Shown piece after piece: positions 1-8,437 of a stretch of 64,000 nucleotides of DNA. Positions within the stretch are counted from its first letter, which is position 1. Every line of letters starts with the position of its first letter. Where the stretch lies: positions 2,747,501-2,811,500 of the forward strand of contig NZ_CP071501.1 in assembly GCF_017354985.1 (NCBI RefSeq). Direction: 5' to 3'. A model generated the notes under the pieces. It did no database searches and was not told the origin of the DNA. It saw only the letters and a program-made list of their open reading frames with translations. The stretch comes from Shewanella cyperi (GTDB lineage Bacteria; Pseudomonadota; Gammaproteobacteria; Enterobacterales; Shewanellaceae). The position numbers were made by a program, and so were the translations under genes.

Positions 1-368
1 AGGCCGATACCGCCGCCAATGCCTTACAGCAACCGGTTGCGGCTGTGAGTTTGCACATTATTTCCGGCCTTATCACCGCCGACAAAATGCGCGCCGCCAT
101 CAGCGAAGGATTCAATGAGGCAACCGCTGGCAACACAGAGGCGATCCAGGCCGATATCAGCCGCTTTATGGGCTTGTTTGAGGAAGAAATAAAGGAAGGG
201 GATCAGTTTCTGCTTTATACCAGTAAGGAAACCGGGGTCAGTGCCTATAGAAACGGCCAGCTGCAGGACACCATCGCCGGAGAGGCCTTTCGCCAGGCCT
301 TGCTGAACATTTGGCTGGGTGACGCACCGGCCCAAGGCAGCCTTAAAAAGGCCATGCTGGGACGCTGA
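1..368 (+). CDS. Chalcone isomerase-like protein, C-terminal part
   Basis: The 5' end is cut by the window edge; the reading frame is open from base 3 and runs to a TGA at 366-368, giving about 121 residues. The visible part resembles the chalcone-isomerase-like domain of small secreted bacterial proteins (Chalcone_3 type): a helical stretch ending in EEEIKEGDQF, then YTSKETGVSAYRNGQ, then a closing IWLGDAP...SLKKAMLG motif typical of the family's C-terminus. Family members are usually exported and have no established enzymatic role in bacteria. The signal peptide would lie outside the window. The assignment rests on the C-terminal motif only. Confidence 0.75.
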   Translation, partial: ADTAANALQQPVAAVSLHIISGLITADKMRAAISEGFNEATAGNTEAIQADISRFMGLFEEEIKEGDQFLLYTSKETGVSAYRNGQLQDTIAGEAFRQALLNIWLGDAPAQGSLKKAMLGR

Positions 369-374
369 CACTCA

Positions 375-403
375 AGCACCATGCCCATCGCGGCCATGGT
401 GCT
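375..403. other. Stem-loop between convergent genes
   Basis: AGCACCATG at 375-383 pairs perfectly with CATGGTGCT at 395-403 across an 11-base loop. It sits between the stop codons of two convergent genes. There is no clear U-tract on either side, so it is a poor intrinsic terminator and may serve as a 3'-end stabiliser. Confidence 0.45.
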
Positions 404-455
404 AAATAGATTGAACGGATGTTGGCAGCGATAGCGGCTCAGCCGCGTTAGGGTG

Positions 456-1346
456 TTAGAAGCGATAGCCCAGATGCAAGGCGCCCGCCGGATAACTGTC
501 CAGTTCCCTGACCCTGTTGGGCTCACTCAACTCCAATTCGGGGTTAATAAAATACCCCAGATAGGCATTGAGATTGAAACCCATACCCAGTTGCCAACCC
601 AGGCGGACAAAGCTGCTGGTTTCTGTCAGTTCCAAGGTCTGTTCATTGGCCCCCACCAAAAAGCGTTCGGTACGGTAGGCTGCCCCCAGGCCCAATTCCA
701 GCCCGGGTGACATGCGGTAGCTGAATTCAATCCCCGCCGGACCGCTGAATCCCGTCTGGAATGGGTTGGCCACCCGCCATTTATCACTTAATTGCCAATT
801 GATAACCAGATAAGGGATGGTTCTCACCTCGTTGATATCATTGAGATAAGCAATACCAAAACCCAGGATGTTACCGGAATCAAATCTGTGTACTGCGGCG
901 CCGACAACTCCGTAGCTGGCCGCATCAGCCGCAGATACCTCATCGCTGTAGGCGTATTGCAGTTGCGGAGTCAGCATCACACTCCAGTGGCGATTGAGGT
1001 TATAAGTCAGACTGATAGCCGCACCATAGCGTGTGGCTGAATCGAATTGGGCGGCAGTCAATGCGGGGTCTGTGGCAACACTGTCCGCCGCTCCGGAAAA
1101 ATCCCAGTCCAGTTTATCGGCCCCCAGGCGCAGTCCCAGCCCCCAAGTGTCGTCCAGTTGCCAATTGGCCCTGGCTCCCAGGAGATAGCTTTGGCGACCA
1201 AGCTCGCCACCGCCCTGCAGATCCGCATCGGCCGTATCTATGGCGGTCAAACTCAGGCTATAACTGTCGCCCCGACCTTCCCCGGCCAACACCCAGTGAC
1301 TGGCAGACAGACACCCGAGTGCCAGCAATGCTGCGAACTTTTTCAT
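456..1346 (-). CDS. Outer membrane beta-barrel protein (DUF6268-like)
   Basis: 296 residues with a classical signal peptide: KK at positions 2-3, a hydrophobic core LLALGCLSASHWVLA, and cleavage probable after VLA. The mature protein is an alternation of short amphipathic strands with aromatic girdle residues (SLTYNLNRHWSVMLTPQLQY, YLVINWQLSDKWR) and ends in LHLGYRF, an aromatic terminal residue as used by BAM substrates. This is the pattern of an 8-14 strand outer membrane barrel. The DUF6268 placement is by overall resemblance and I cannot confirm it. It is a single gene, convergent with the gene before it. No substrate can be inferred. Confidence 0.7.
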   Translation of the reverse strand: MKKFAALLALGCLSASHWVLAGEGRGDSYSLSLTAIDTADADLQGGGELGRQSYLLGARANWQLDDTWGLGLRLGADKLDWDFSGAADSVATDPALTAAQFDSATRYGAAISLTYNLNRHWSVMLTPQLQYAYSDEVSAADAASYGVVGAAVHRFDSGNILGFGIAYLNDINEVRTIPYLVINWQLSDKWRVANPFQTGFSGPAGIEFSYRMSPGLELGLGAAYRTERFLVGANEQTLELTETSSFVRLGWQLGMGFNLNAYLGYFINPELELSEPNRVRELDSYPAGALHLGYRF

Positions 1347-1392
1347 CCAATGTCCTTAATGCCATCATCAAAAGCGCAAGTATAACCACAGC

Positions 1393-2013
1393 TTAATCCA
1401 GGCGGTGGGCCCGGAGAAACAACTCAGCACTCTGAATGCAATACTGCCTGTGCTCCTGTTCAAGCTCCCCGGTATCCAGCCCCAGCTCCTTTCTGAGCCG
1501 CAGTTCGCCGAACAACATTAAACAGAAACGGATGGCTGCCTGGCGCTTGTTGCCAAAGCTATAACGTCCATGGGTCTCAACCCGGGTAAAAAATTCCACC
1601 AGCAGGCCCAACATGTGCTCCGGGCCGGCATCAAAATACAACTGTGCCGTGTCGGGATGGCTTTCTACCTGAGAAACACAGGCACGATAGACAGTGATGG
1701 CGTCGTCGCTGACTATCAGTTCCCCAAAATGAACCGCAAACAGGGTCAGGGCCTTTTCCGGCTGCGCCGCATCGGCAAGCAACACATCCGTCAGCTGATA
1801 CACCACACATTTGGATTCAATGGAAGCCACAAAAAGATCATCTTTACTGCCAAAATGAGCATAGACGGTTTGCTTGGATACACCGGCTTTTTTGGCCACC
1901 TCGTCCATGCTGGTGTTGGGAAATCCCTGGCCGCAAAACAAGGCTATCGCCGCCTCAAGGATCTGGGCGCGCTTCTGTTCGCTGCGACTCATGGGGGCTT
2001 CTTTGGCTGCCAT
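1393..2013 (-). CDS. TetR/AcrR-family transcriptional repressor
   Basis: The N-terminal helix-turn-helix is clear: ILEAAIALFCGQGFPNTSMD, then EVAKKAGVSKQTVYAHF and GSKDDLF. The remaining ~130 residues are the variable ligand-binding and dimerisation domain. An ATG at 2046 would add 11 residues but has no ribosome site. The ATG at 2013 is preceded by GGAG with six bases spacing, so I place the start there (206 aa). It is divergent from the RND efflux adaptor/pump operon 145 bp away. A 19-bp palindrome at 2060-2078 lies between them, so it is likely the local repressor of that pump and of itself. The inducer is unknown. Confidence 0.9.
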   Translation of the reverse strand: MAAKEAPMSRSEQKRAQILEAAIALFCGQGFPNTSMDEVAKKAGVSKQTVYAHFGSKDDLFVASIESKCVVYQLTDVLLADAAQPEKALTLFAVHFGELIVSDDAITVYRACVSQVESHPDTAQLYFDAGPEHMLGLLVEFFTRVETHGRYSFGNKRQAAIRFCLMLFGELRLRKELGLDTGELEQEHRQYCIQSAELFLRAHRLD

Positions 2014-2059
2014 GCACAACTCCGGTATGGGTGGTAATTTCTGCATTGAACCACAAATT

Positions 2060-2078
2060 AGACTAGACAGTCCAGTCT
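2060..2078. promoter_or_regulatory. Putative TetR operator (19-bp palindrome)
   Basis: AGACTAGACAGTCCAGTCT matches its own reverse complement at all but the centre and one symmetric pair. It lies in the intergenic region between the TetR gene and the RND operon, the usual place for an autoregulated TetR operator. Binding by this TetR is inferred, not shown. Confidence 0.65.
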
Positions 2079-2158
2079 GACCACCATAGACTGGGTTGGC
2101 TGACCTTATACTGGCAGGGTTGGCTCGTTTTCAGGATTGTCGAACAGGATAAGCGCCC

Positions 2159-3268
2159 ATGGATAGACTCAGCCGTTCCCGCCGTATTCACTCAATCTCA
2201 GTGCTGCTGGGTTTGGCCCTGCTTGCCGGTTGCGACGGTGACCCCGACAGCAAACAGTCCAAACAGCTCCCAAGCGTAACCACCCAGGTGCTTGAAGCCC
2301 AAAACCATTATGAACAGACCCTGGAATTCAGCGGCACTGTTCGGGCTGGTAACACCACGGGGGTCGGTTTTGAGCTCGGCGGCAAACTGAGCCAGCTGAT
2401 GGCCGACTCCGGTGACAAGGTGCAGGCCGGTCAGGTATTGGCCAGGCTGGATACCCAGCTGTTGGACGCGGAACTCAGGGAACTGGAAGCCAGCCTGGCC
2501 CAGAACAGCGCCGATCTCGCCCTGGCGCAGGCAACCTTGAAGCGCAGCGAAACCCTGAATGAAAAGGGATACGCCTCGGGCCAGCAGCTGGATGAATTGC
2601 GCGGCCAATTGGCCAGCCTCGAAGCCGGTCGCGCCCGTTTACAAGCCGCCAGAGATGCCATCAAACTCAAACTCGACAAGTCCAGTCTGATAGCCCCCTT
2701 TGAGGGCACTATCTCCATTCGTCACTTTAACCTGGGCGAAGTCCTGCCACAGGGGCAGCCGGTATTTACCCTGATCCAAAGTGGCAATCCCCAGGCCCAT
2801 GTGGGGGTACCGGCGGAGCTGGCCCGCAGCCTGAGTGTCGGTTCAGCTTTGGATGTCCGCGTTGGCAACACCCATTACCAGGCCAGGCTTGAAGGGATCA
2901 GCGCCGCCCTCAATCCCCTGACCCGCACCGTGGGTCTGCGCCTGGCACTGCCCGGCGATGTGGCCCTGCTCAATGGTGAAATTCTCTATCTCAACCTCAG
3001 CCAACAGATAAATACCCCCGGCTACTGGGTGCCCATGTCGGCCCTCACCGATGGCCTGCGCGGTCTGTGGAACCTGTACGTGGTGGTCAGAAATGACCAG
3101 GGGGAATACCGGGTCGAACGCCGGGACGTGGAAATCCTCTACACAGACAAGGACAGGGCTTATCTGACCGGTGCCCTCGGCGACAAAGAGGCCTACATTC
3201 CCCAGGGCCTTCATAAACTGGTGGTTGGCCAGCAAGTCTCCCCCATCAGCCAACTCGCGACGAGGTAA
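2159..3268 (+). CDS. RND efflux periplasmic adaptor (membrane fusion protein), lipoprotein
   Basis: 369 residues. The N-terminus is a lipoprotein signal, LLGLALLAGC, with lipidated Cys at 25, so the adaptor should be anchored in the inner membrane. The order is typical of the family: beta-barrel edge and first lipoyl half (GDKVQAGQVLARLDTQL), an alpha-helical hairpin rich in Glu/Gln/Ala (about 100-165), the second lipoyl half (LIAPFEGTISIRHFNLGEVL), then barrel and membrane-proximal domains. It bridges the inner membrane pump to a TolC-like channel; no outer membrane channel gene is adjacent, so a shared TolC is likely. The start has AGGA nine bases upstream. The pump gene begins 3 bp after its stop. 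Confidence 0.92.
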   Translation: MDRLSRSRRIHSISVLLGLALLAGCDGDPDSKQSKQLPSVTTQVLEAQNHYEQTLEFSGTVRAGNTTGVGFELGGKLSQLMADSGDKVQAGQVLARLDTQLLDAELRELEASLAQNSADLALAQATLKRSETLNEKGYASGQQLDELRGQLASLEAGRARLQAARDAIKLKLDKSSLIAPFEGTISIRHFNLGEVLPQGQPVFTLIQSGNPQAHVGVPAELARSLSVGSALDVRVGNTHYQARLEGISAALNPLTRTVGLRLALPGDVALLNGEILYLNLSQQINTPGYWVPMSALTDGLRGLWNLYVVVRNDQGEYRVERRDVEILYTDKDRAYLTGALGDKEAYIPQGLHKLVVGQQVSPISQLATR

Positions 3269-3271
3269 GTC

Positions 3272-6200
3272 ATGATCAAGGCCTTTGTCGAAAACGGCCG
3301 CCTGGCGGCCCTGCTGATCGCTTTGTTGATCGTGGCCGGTCTGGGGGCCATCCACAGCCTGCCACGGATGGAGGATCCCCATATCACCAACCGCTTCGCC
3401 TCGGTGATAACCCAGTATCCCGGCGCCCCCGCCGAACGGGTTGAAGCCCTGGTGACCGAGGTACTGGAAAACCAGCTCCGTCGTCTCGAGGAACTCAAGC
3501 TTATCCAGTCCACCTCCAGGCCGGGGATCTCGGTTATCCAACTGGAGCTGAAAGACGATGTGATGGAAACCGATCCCGTCTGGTCCCGCGCCCGGGATCT
3601 GCTTGCCGACAGCCGCCAGGCCCTACCCGGTGGCGTCAACAACCCTTTGCTTGACGATCAGATAGGTTACGCCAATACCGCCATATTGGGTCTTGCCTGG
3701 CGCGGAGACTCGCAGCCCAGGCTGGATATTCTCGGCCGTTATGCCAAGGAATTGCAAAGCCGGCTGCGCCTCTTGCCCGGCACCGACTTTGTGCGCCTGT
3801 ATGGCGAGCCTGCCGAAGAAATTCTGGTGGAACTGGATGGGCGCAAAATCAGCCAATTGCAGCTAACCCCGGGCGCCATAGCCCAAATCCTCAGTGCGGC
3901 AGACAGCAAGATTGCCGCCGGCGAGCTGCACAATGATCAATTTCGCGCCCTGGTGGAAGTGTCCGGTGAGCTGGATTCCCAGACCCGAATTCGCCAGGTG
4001 CCGCTCAAGGTCGATGCCCAGGGCGAAATCGTGCGCCTGGGCGATGTGGCCAGCATCAGCCGCCAACCCAAGAGCCCTGCGGCAACCGAAGCGCTGCTGC
4101 GGGGTGAACAGGGGGTGATGGTTAGCGCCCGCATGCTCAACAACACCCGGGTAGACCAATGGATGGCCCAGGTCCGGGAAACCGTGGCCAACCTAGAGGC
4201 AGGTATGCCGGCCAACGTGGAAATCCAATGGCTGTTTGAGCAGGAAAGTTACACCAGTACCCGACTGGGGGAGCTGGCAGTCAACCTGTTACAGGGCTTC
4301 GCGATCATATTGCTGGTACTGATGCTGACCCTGGGTCTGCGCAACGCAGTCATAGTGGCCCTGTCCCTGCCGCTGACGGCGCTGTTTACCCTGGCCTGCA
4401 TGAAATATATAGGTCTGCCCATACATCAGATGTCGGTCACGGGTCTGGTGGTGGCGCTCGGGATCATGGTGGACAATGCCATTGTGATAGTCGATGCCAT
4501 TTCCCAACGCCGCCAGGCGGGACAGGGGAAACTGCAGGCCGTAACCGAAACACTCAAGCACCTCTGGTTGCCGCTGGCGGGCTCAACCATTACCACCATA
4601 CTCGCCTTCGCCCCCATAGTCTTGATGCCGGGCGCCGCCGGTGAATTCGTCAGCGGTATCGCCATTTCGGTGATGTTTGCCCTGCTGGGTTCATATCTGA
4701 TTTCCCACAGCCTTATCGCCGGCCTCGCCGGCCGTTTCAGTCCCAGTCACGAGCACGACTCGGTATGGGCCCACGGCGTGCGTATGCCCAAACTCGCCAG
4801 TCGCTTCAACGCCACCCTAGTCCTGGCGCTGAAACGCCCTGTCTTCAGCGCTTTGGTCATTGGCCTGCTGCCGCTGCTGGGCTTTCTTGCCGCCGGACGC
4901 ATGACGGAGCAATTTTTCCCGCCATCGGACCGGGACATGTTTCAGATTGAGCTGCATCTTGCCCCCCAGGTCAGCCTGGCCCGCACCCGGACCGAAGTGG
5001 AAAAGCTCGACAAGGTGCTGGAAGAAACCGATGGCATAGAGCGCATAGACTGGGTTGTGGGCGGCAATATTCCCTCCTTCTACTACAACATTACCCAGCG
5101 CCAGCAGGGGGCAAGCAACTATGCCCAGGCCATGGTCAAGACCCGGGATTTTCGCAGCGCCAATCGCCTGATCCCCGAATTGCAGCGCCGCTTTGACAGC
5201 GAATTCCCGGCGGCCCAGATCCTGGTCCGCAAGCTGGAACAGGGGCCGCCGTTCAATGCTCCGGTGGAAATGCTGGTCTACGGTCCGTCACTGGAACAGC
5301 TCAATGAACTGGGCGAACAGGTACGGGCGATTTTGGCCAGCCATCCGGATGTGATCCATACCCGCAGCACCCTGAGTGCAGGTGCCCCCAAGGTCTGGCT
5401 GGAAGTGAATGAGGACGCGGCGCTGCTCAGCGGCCTGTCGCTGTCGGACATAGCCAATCAGGTGCAGATGGCCACCAGCGGCCGCAGTGGTGGCAGTTTG
5501 GTGGAGCAGACCGAGTCATTGCCGGTGCGGGTGCGTTTGGATGACAGTCACCGCCAGCAGCAACAGGACTTGGGTGAGCTGCAACTGGTATCGGGTGCCG
5601 CCGGCGGTATTCCGCTGTCCGCCCTGTCCAGCAGCCATTTAAGCGTCAGCCGCGGCGCCATCCCCAGACGCAACGGTCAGCGGGTCACCACCCTGGAAGC
5701 CTATATTCGTGCCGGCGTACTGCCCGGCAAGGTGCTGGCCGATATACGTGCCGAAGTGGATGCCCTGCCCCTGCCACCTGGCTACCGCATTGAGGTGGGC
5801 GGTGAGAGCGCCAAACGCAACGAAGCGGTCGGCAACCTGTTGTCGAACATAGTGCTGGTGATCACCCTGCTGCTGGCGACCCTGGTGTTATCGTTCAACT
5901 CCTTCCGCCTAACCGGCATTATCTTGCTGAGCGCAGTGCAATCGGCGGGGCTGGGGTTGCTGGCTGTGTACCTGTTCGACTATCCCTTCGGCTTTACCGT
6001 GATCATTGGCCTGCTGGGCCTGATGGGATTGGCCATTAACGCCGCCATAGTGATACTCGCCGAACTGGAGGATGTGCCCGAAGGCCGCGCTGCCGACAAT
6101 GATCTGATAGTACGGACCGTCGCCAGTTGCACCCGCCATATCAGCTCCACCACCATCACTACAGTGGGGGGCTTCCTGCCGCTGATCATTGCCGGAGGTG

Positions 6201-6337
6201 GCTTCTGGCCGCCCTTCGCCATCGCCATCGCCGGTGGTACGGCCCTGGCAACCCTGCTGTCACTGTTATGGGTGCCGGTAATGTACAGGTTATGGATGCG
6301 CCCCAAGGCCCAGCCACTGTTGTGCGCCGAGGCCTGA
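3272..6337 (+). CDS. RND efflux transporter permease (AcrB/MMPL superfamily)
   Basis: 1021 residues, the full length for a hydrophobe/amphiphile RND pump. It has a first membrane helix near residues 10-30, a large periplasmic loop, a cluster of helices around 335-480, a second periplasmic loop and a C-terminal helix cluster at about 855-1010. The proton-relay region reads GIMVDNAIVIVD with Asp401 and Asp408. It pumps substrates out using the proton gradient with the adjacent adaptor. GAGGT lies just before the ATG. It shares a promoter with the adaptor and is probably controlled by the divergent TetR repressor. Substrate range (drugs, dyes, solvents) cannot be read from sequence; heavy-metal RND signatures are not apparent. 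Confidence 0.93.
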   Translation: MIKAFVENGRLAALLIALLIVAGLGAIHSLPRMEDPHITNRFASVITQYPGAPAERVEALVTEVLENQLRRLEELKLIQSTSRPGISVIQLELKDDVMETDPVWSRARDLLADSRQALPGGVNNPLLDDQIGYANTAILGLAWRGDSQPRLDILGRYAKELQSRLRLLPGTDFVRLYGEPAEEILVELDGRKISQLQLTPGAIAQILSAADSKIAAGELHNDQFRALVEVSGELDSQTRIRQVPLKVDAQGEIVRLGDVASISRQPKSPAATEALLRGEQGVMVSARMLNNTRVDQWMAQVRETVANLEAGMPANVEIQWLFEQESYTSTRLGELAVNLLQGFAIILLVLMLTLGLRNAVIVALSLPLTALFTLACMKYIGLPIHQMSVTGLVVALGIMVDNAIVIVDAISQRRQAGQGKLQAVTETLKHLWLPLAGSTITTILAFAPIVLMPGAAGEFVSGIAISVMFALLGSYLISHSLIAGLAGRFSPSHEHDSVWAHGVRMPKLASRFNATLVLALKRPVFSALVIGLLPLLGFLAAGRMTEQFFPPSDRDMFQIELHLAPQVSLARTRTEVEKLDKVLEETDGIERIDWVVGGNIPSFYYNITQRQQGASNYAQAMVKTRDFRSANRLIPELQRRFDSEFPAAQILVRKLEQGPPFNAPVEMLVYGPSLEQLNELGEQVRAILASHPDVIHTRSTLSAGAPKVWLEVNEDAALLSGLSLSDIANQVQMATSGRSGGSLVEQTESLPVRVRLDDSHRQQQQDLGELQLVSGAAGGIPLSALSSSHLSVSRGAIPRRNGQRVTTLEAYIRAGVLPGKVLADIRAEVDALPLPPGYRIEVGGESAKRNEAVGNLLSNIVLVITLLLATLVLSFNSFRLTGIILLSAVQSAGLGLLAVYLFDYPFGFTVIIGLLGLMGLAINAAIVILAELEDVPEGRAADNDLIVRTVASCTRHISSTTITTVGGFLPLIIAGGGFWPPFAIAIAGGTALATLLSLLWVPVMYRLWMRPKAQPLLCAEA

Positions 6338-6355
6338 GTCTGCTCAAGATAAGGA

Positions 6356-6377
6356 AAAGGCGCTCGATGGCGCCTTT
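6356..6377 (+). terminator. Stem-loop after the RND operon
   Basis: AAAGGCGC pairs with GCGCCTTT over a 6-base loop, 19 bp after the pump stop codon. The following T-run is short (GCTTCTATTG), so termination may be weak. Confidence 0.5.
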
Positions 6378-6425
6378 GCTTCTATTGTATGGCTTTCAGA
6401 TCAGGCCCCGGCAGCGGGCAGCAAA

Positions 6426-6448
6426 AAGCCGGAGATAAACTCCGGCTT
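6426..6448 (-). terminator. Intrinsic terminator of the YdcH-like gene
   Basis: AAGCCGGAG pairs perfectly with CTCCGGCTT around a 5-base loop. On the minus strand it is followed by TTTTGC, downstream of the gene ending at 6463. Confidence 0.7.
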
Positions 6449-6462
6449 CCCGACCATGGATG

Positions 6463-6708
6463 TCAGTGCCCCTTGGACACCAAAATACGATACAGCTTGT
6501 CTTTCAACTCGGCCCGTTCCAGTTTGAGCGTACCGAAGTGCTCATCTGTGGTGGGGACCTTATTGAGTTCCAGACCACGAATTTTGTGGTCCAGTTGGTG
6601 ATAGCGTTTTGACATGCCCATAAATTCAGGATCGGTGGATTTCAGATCCTGAATAACCGCACTGTATTCAGGAAACTCTGTAGACAGAAGATGCTTTTCA
6701 CCCAGCAT
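6463..6708 (-). CDS. YdcH-family protein (DUF465)
   Basis: 81 residues, entirely helical and charged. It matches the small DUF465/YdcH family: LLSTEFPEYSAVIQDLKSTD, then FMGMSKRYHQLDHKIRGLE and a second helix LKLERAELKDKLYRIL. These proteins form short antiparallel helical hairpins; a coiled-coil or protein-binding role is suggested for the family but no function is established. A ribosome site (AAGGGAGG) lies just upstream of the ATG, and the gene has its own terminator, so it is monocistronic. The length is normal for the family. Confidence 0.85.
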   Translation of the reverse strand: MLGEKHLLSTEFPEYSAVIQDLKSTDPEFMGMSKRYHQLDHKIRGLELNKVPTTDEHFGTLKLERAELKDKLYRILVSKGH

Positions 6709-6843
6709 GCATGGCCCTCCCTTGGTTAATTTGCAGCCATAAATTAACCATAATCCCTGTCGGCCACATTGGCAAATTCACCCATGCAACTTGCTGCAAT
6801 TCCCGTCTAAAAAGGCGACTTTAGCCGCCATTGCGCCACAAAA

Positions 6844-6871
6844 AAGCCGCTTCATTTGAGCGGCCTTTTTT
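6844..6871 (-). terminator. Intrinsic terminator of the cydABX operon
   Basis: On the minus strand GCCGCT and AGCGGC pair around CAAATGA and are followed by six T. It lies immediately after the last gene of the cyd operon (stop at 6877). Confidence 0.75.
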
Positions 6872-6876
6872 AAGAG

Positions 6877-7146
6877 TCACAGCCTGTCAAAGGCCAGGGC
6901 GGCATCCAGCGCCAACAGCAGTTCCCCCTTGCGGCTGCGGGCCACCTGCTGCCAATGGCAATCCGTGATGGCCCCTTCCAGGGCATACAGCAGGTTCAGA
7001 TTGGGCTTGTGCCCCAGTCGCTGCAATCGCAGCATGACATTAATGGCCCCCAACTCCCGCAACTGTGCCAAATTGCAGACACCCACCTCAGCCAGCAGGG
7101 CCGCCGACTTGGGCCCCAGATTGCGACAATCAACTATGGCTGTCAT
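6877..7146 (-). CDS. TfoX C-terminal-domain protein
   Basis: 89 residues that correspond to the stand-alone TfoX C-terminal domain: LGPKSAALLAEVGVCNLAQL (a helix-hairpin-helix-like segment), then LGAINVMLRLQRLG and LNLLYALEGAITDCHW. In E. coli and Vibrio the complete Sxy/TfoX protein induces competence genes with CRP. Here only the C-terminal module is present, so no competence role can be claimed. It begins 14 bp after cydX on the same strand and ends at the operon's terminator, so it is probably co-transcribed with cydABX. I see nothing that links the two functions. Confidence 0.85.
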   Translation of the reverse strand: MTAIVDCRNLGPKSAALLAEVGVCNLAQLRELGAINVMLRLQRLGHKPNLNLLYALEGAITDCHWQQVARSRKGELLLALDAALAFDRL

Positions 7147-7160
7147 GGCGAAGCGCAGGC

Positions 7161-7274
7161 TCAGTCGGTTTCCGTTTTGCGATCCATGTTCTCGGTATGC
7201 TCAAGCCACAGGGCGTTGATGATACCAAAGGCACAGGCCAGCAATACGCCCAAAATCCAGGTGAAATACCACAT
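7161..7274 (-). CDS. cydX: Cytochrome bd oxidase small subunit CydX
   Basis: A 37-residue gene. It begins MWYFTWILGVLLACAF, continues with GIINALWLEH and has a charged tail ending KTETD. This is the hallmark of CydX (YbgT family): one transmembrane helix, the conserved N-terminal WYFTWILG and the Glu at the helix end. CydX stabilises the haem site of the bd quinol oxidase in the inner membrane. It starts 8 bp after the cydB stop, with an AGGAGG-type ribosome site (complement of cctcct at 7280-7285). Confidence 0.93.
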   Translation of the reverse strand: MWYFTWILGVLLACAFGIINALWLEHTENMDRKTETD

Positions 7275-7282
7275 AGGGCCTC

Positions 7283-8422
7283 CTAGTAAAGTGATGTCTT
7301 ATTGGAATCGATAAACTGGCGATTAAGCCGGCCATACATTTTCAAATAGGTCCAAGTGGTATAGCTCAGCACTATGGGCACAAACACCATGGCGGCCAGA
7401 GTCATAACTGTCAGACTGGTGGCGCTGGCGGTCGCATCCCACATGGTCAGGCTGGCGTTGGGCACCAGTGACGAGGGCATCACAAACGGGAACATGGCGG
7501 CGCCGCAGGTCAGGATCACCCCGCTACTGGCCATTGAACTGGCCAGGAAAGCCAGACCGCTGCGATTAAGCAGGCTCGCCAAAACCACCAACAGCGGCAT
7601 AAAGAGTCCCAGGGCCGGAAATATCAGGGTCAGCGGCCAGCTCTGGTAGTTGGCCATCCAGGCACCGGTCACGGTTGCCACCGTCTTGTTGAGCGGATTG
7701 GAGGCGGCGCCGTGATCAAGCACAGAGGTCAGCACGTAACCGTCTATACCATTGGCCACCCAGAAACCGGCGGCGGCAAACAACAGCATAAGCACCAGGG
7801 CTACCGCCACAGAAACCTTGGCTGCGCGAACCCTGAGTTCCCCTTCGGTCTTCATCTGCAACCAGGCCGAGCCCTGCATCATGAACATGGAAACACAGAT
7901 AACACCTGACAACAGGCCAAAGGGATTGAGCAGCCCCAGCAAACCGCCGTGATAGGTGGCGCGCAGGTATTCATCGAAGTCGAAAGGGACGCCCTGCAAC
8001 AGGTTGCCAAAGGCCACGCCTATGATGAGCGGCGGCACAAAGGAGCCGATAAACAGCGCCTTGTCCCAGGACTTGCGCCAGCGGGGATCTTCAATTTTGG
8101 AGCGATAGTCAAAGCCTACGGGGCGCAGGAACAACGCCAGCAGCACCAGCACCATGGCGAGATAAAAACCGGAGAAGGACACGGCATACACCATGGGCCA
8201 GGCGGCAAACAGGGCGCCCCCTGCGGTAATGAGCCACACCTGGTTACCGTCCCAGTGGGGGGCGACCGAGTTGATCATGATGCGCCGCTCTGTGTCATCT
8301 TTGCCAATCACGGGCAGCAGCATACCCACGCCCATGTCAAAGCCATCGGTAACGGCAAAGCCGACGAACAATACGCCAATGAGCGCCCACCAGATAAATC
8401 TTAATGTCTCGTAATCAAACAT
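7283..8422 (-). CDS. cydB: Cytochrome bd ubiquinol oxidase subunit II
   Basis: 379 residues, the normal CydB length. The N-terminus FDYETLRFIWWALIGVLFVG, the GFDMGVGMLLP segment after the first helix and MINSVAPHWDGNQVWLI are diagnostic CydB signatures. There are eight or nine predicted transmembrane helices. With CydA and CydX it forms the high-affinity quinol oxidase that reduces oxygen to water without pumping protons. GAGGA precedes the ATG by eight bases. It sits second in cydA-cydB-cydX-tfoX(C), 15 bp after cydA. Confidence 0.97.
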   Translation of the reverse strand: MFDYETLRFIWWALIGVLFVGFAVTDGFDMGVGMLLPVIGKDDTERRIMINSVAPHWDGNQVWLITAGGALFAAWPMVYAVSFSGFYLAMVLVLLALFLRPVGFDYRSKIEDPRWRKSWDKALFIGSFVPPLIIGVAFGNLLQGVPFDFDEYLRATYHGGLLGLLNPFGLLSGVICVSMFMMQGSAWLQMKTEGELRVRAAKVSVAVALVLMLLFAAAGFWVANGIDGYVLTSVLDHGAASNPLNKTVATVTGAWMANYQSWPLTLIFPALGLFMPLLVVLASLLNRSGLAFLASSMASSGVILTCGAAMFPFVMPSSLVPNASLTMWDATASATSLTVMTLAAMVFVPIVLSYTTWTYLKMYGRLNRQFIDSNKTSLY

Positions 8423-8437
8423 AGGTCAATCCTCAAC

